Source: Clostridiales bacterium (lineage in GTDB: Bacteria; Bacillota; Clostridia; WRLR01). Taken from it: a DNA stretch of 14,976 nt. The stretch spans positions 1 through 14,976 of the forward strand of contig JAITSR010000320.1 of NCBI GenBank assembly GCA_031287655.1, in the 5' to 3' direction. Below are positions 14,684 to 14,976 of the stretch, piece after piece. The notes under the pieces are model-generated. The model worked only from the letters and a program-made list of their open reading frames with translations. It had not been told where the DNA came from and ran no database searches. Each line of letters starts with the position of its first letter. Within the stretch, counting starts at the first letter, position 1. A program made the translations under genes and the position numbers.

Positions 14684-14976
14684 CCACCTTTCGAGTTGCC
14701 AAAGCTCTCAAAAGAGGTCGGCTCGTTGAAAGGACAAGAGCTTTGGCTTGCGCTGTTCAATGCCAAGACCGAAGAAGATTTAGCCAAAATTGAAGCATTG
14801 GGGGTGCCTGAAATGACGCAAGCAATCAAAGCGTATCGCGAGGTGACAGTCACCGATAAATTCCGCGAAGCTGAACGTCTGCGTTCGCTTGCGCGGAGCA
14901 ACGAAGCGGCGGCGCTCCGTCACGCCCGCGAGTTGGAACGCGAAAAGTGGCAAGGTGTGGTTGCCGATAAAGAAGC
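14684..14976 (+). pseudogene. Headless C-terminal part of a PD-(D/E)XK nuclease family transposase (Rpn-type), runs off the window
   Basis: The frame is open from just after the mnmA stop to the window end (97 codons), in the same frame as mnmA. It reads FELPKL, then LWLALFNAKTEEDLAKIEAL, then VTDKFREAERLRSLAR and ALRHARELEREKWQ. This matches the C-terminal half of PD-(D/E)XK nuclease family transposases / Rpn recombination-promoting nucleases common in Clostridia. In intact copies about 200 residues with the nuclease motifs precede ELPKL; here they are missing and the match begins within about six bases of the mnmA stop. No start codon with a ribosome binding site is seen at its head. Base composition is visibly less GC-rich than mnmA, consistent with separate origin. 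It is most likely a truncated remnant, and the rest of its 3' part lies beyond the window. Confidence 0.75.

Overview
This window looks like chromosome from a GC-rich member of the Firmicutes (Clostridia, perhaps an Oscillospirales- or Christensenellales-like lineage). The clues are an S-layer-homology (SLH) protein end, strong AGGAGG-type ribosome binding sites, TTG/GTG starts, a clostridial-type MnmA with a CCS motif, and a PD-(D/E)XK transposase tail of a type common in gut and termite Clostridia. No rRNA or tRNA is present, so the taxon is inference. Every convincing gene is on the + strand. The long minus-strand open frames are shadows of GC-rich coding sequence.

Layout. Bases 1-108 are the 3' end of an SLH-domain protein, closed by a strong intrinsic terminator (143-178). 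Bases 181-599 are an AT-richer gene-free stretch with two possible sigma-A promoters and a long leader. Bases 600-10063 hold one very large gene, a cyclic beta-1,2-glucan synthase (NdvB/ChvB/Cgs type). It carries a GT84 glucosyltransferase, a GH189 cyclization domain and a GH94 phosphorylase-like region. As given, the reading frame breaks by -1 near 4917-4930, in the middle of GH189. The two halves then meet at a TGATG stop/start overlap (4974-4978). Adding one base to the GGG run at 4917-4919 would restore a continuous protein of about 3154 residues.

A well-formed extended -10 promoter (10076-10104) then precedes a 56-residue protein with eight cysteines, a DUF4432 aldose-epimerase-like protein, a FabI enoyl-ACP reductase and a membrane protein with a C39-peptidase-like domain that lacks its Cys and His. 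These are closely spaced and could be one transcript. A 53-residue rubredoxin (13327-13488) overlaps the probable start of mnmA. Directly after the mnmA stop, and in the same frame, lies the headless C-terminal part of a PD-(D/E)XK transposase that runs off the window.

How they fit together: the synthase would make cyclic beta-1,2-glucan at the membrane, and the DUF4432 protein is a plausible sugar-handling neighbour. FabI (fatty acid synthesis) and MnmA (tRNA wobble-uridine thiolation) are housekeeping genes. I see no complete defence, mobile or CRISPR system. The most notable points are the frame break inside the cyclization domain, the repeat-expanded low-complexity inserts in the synthase and MnmA, and the degenerate C39-like membrane protein.
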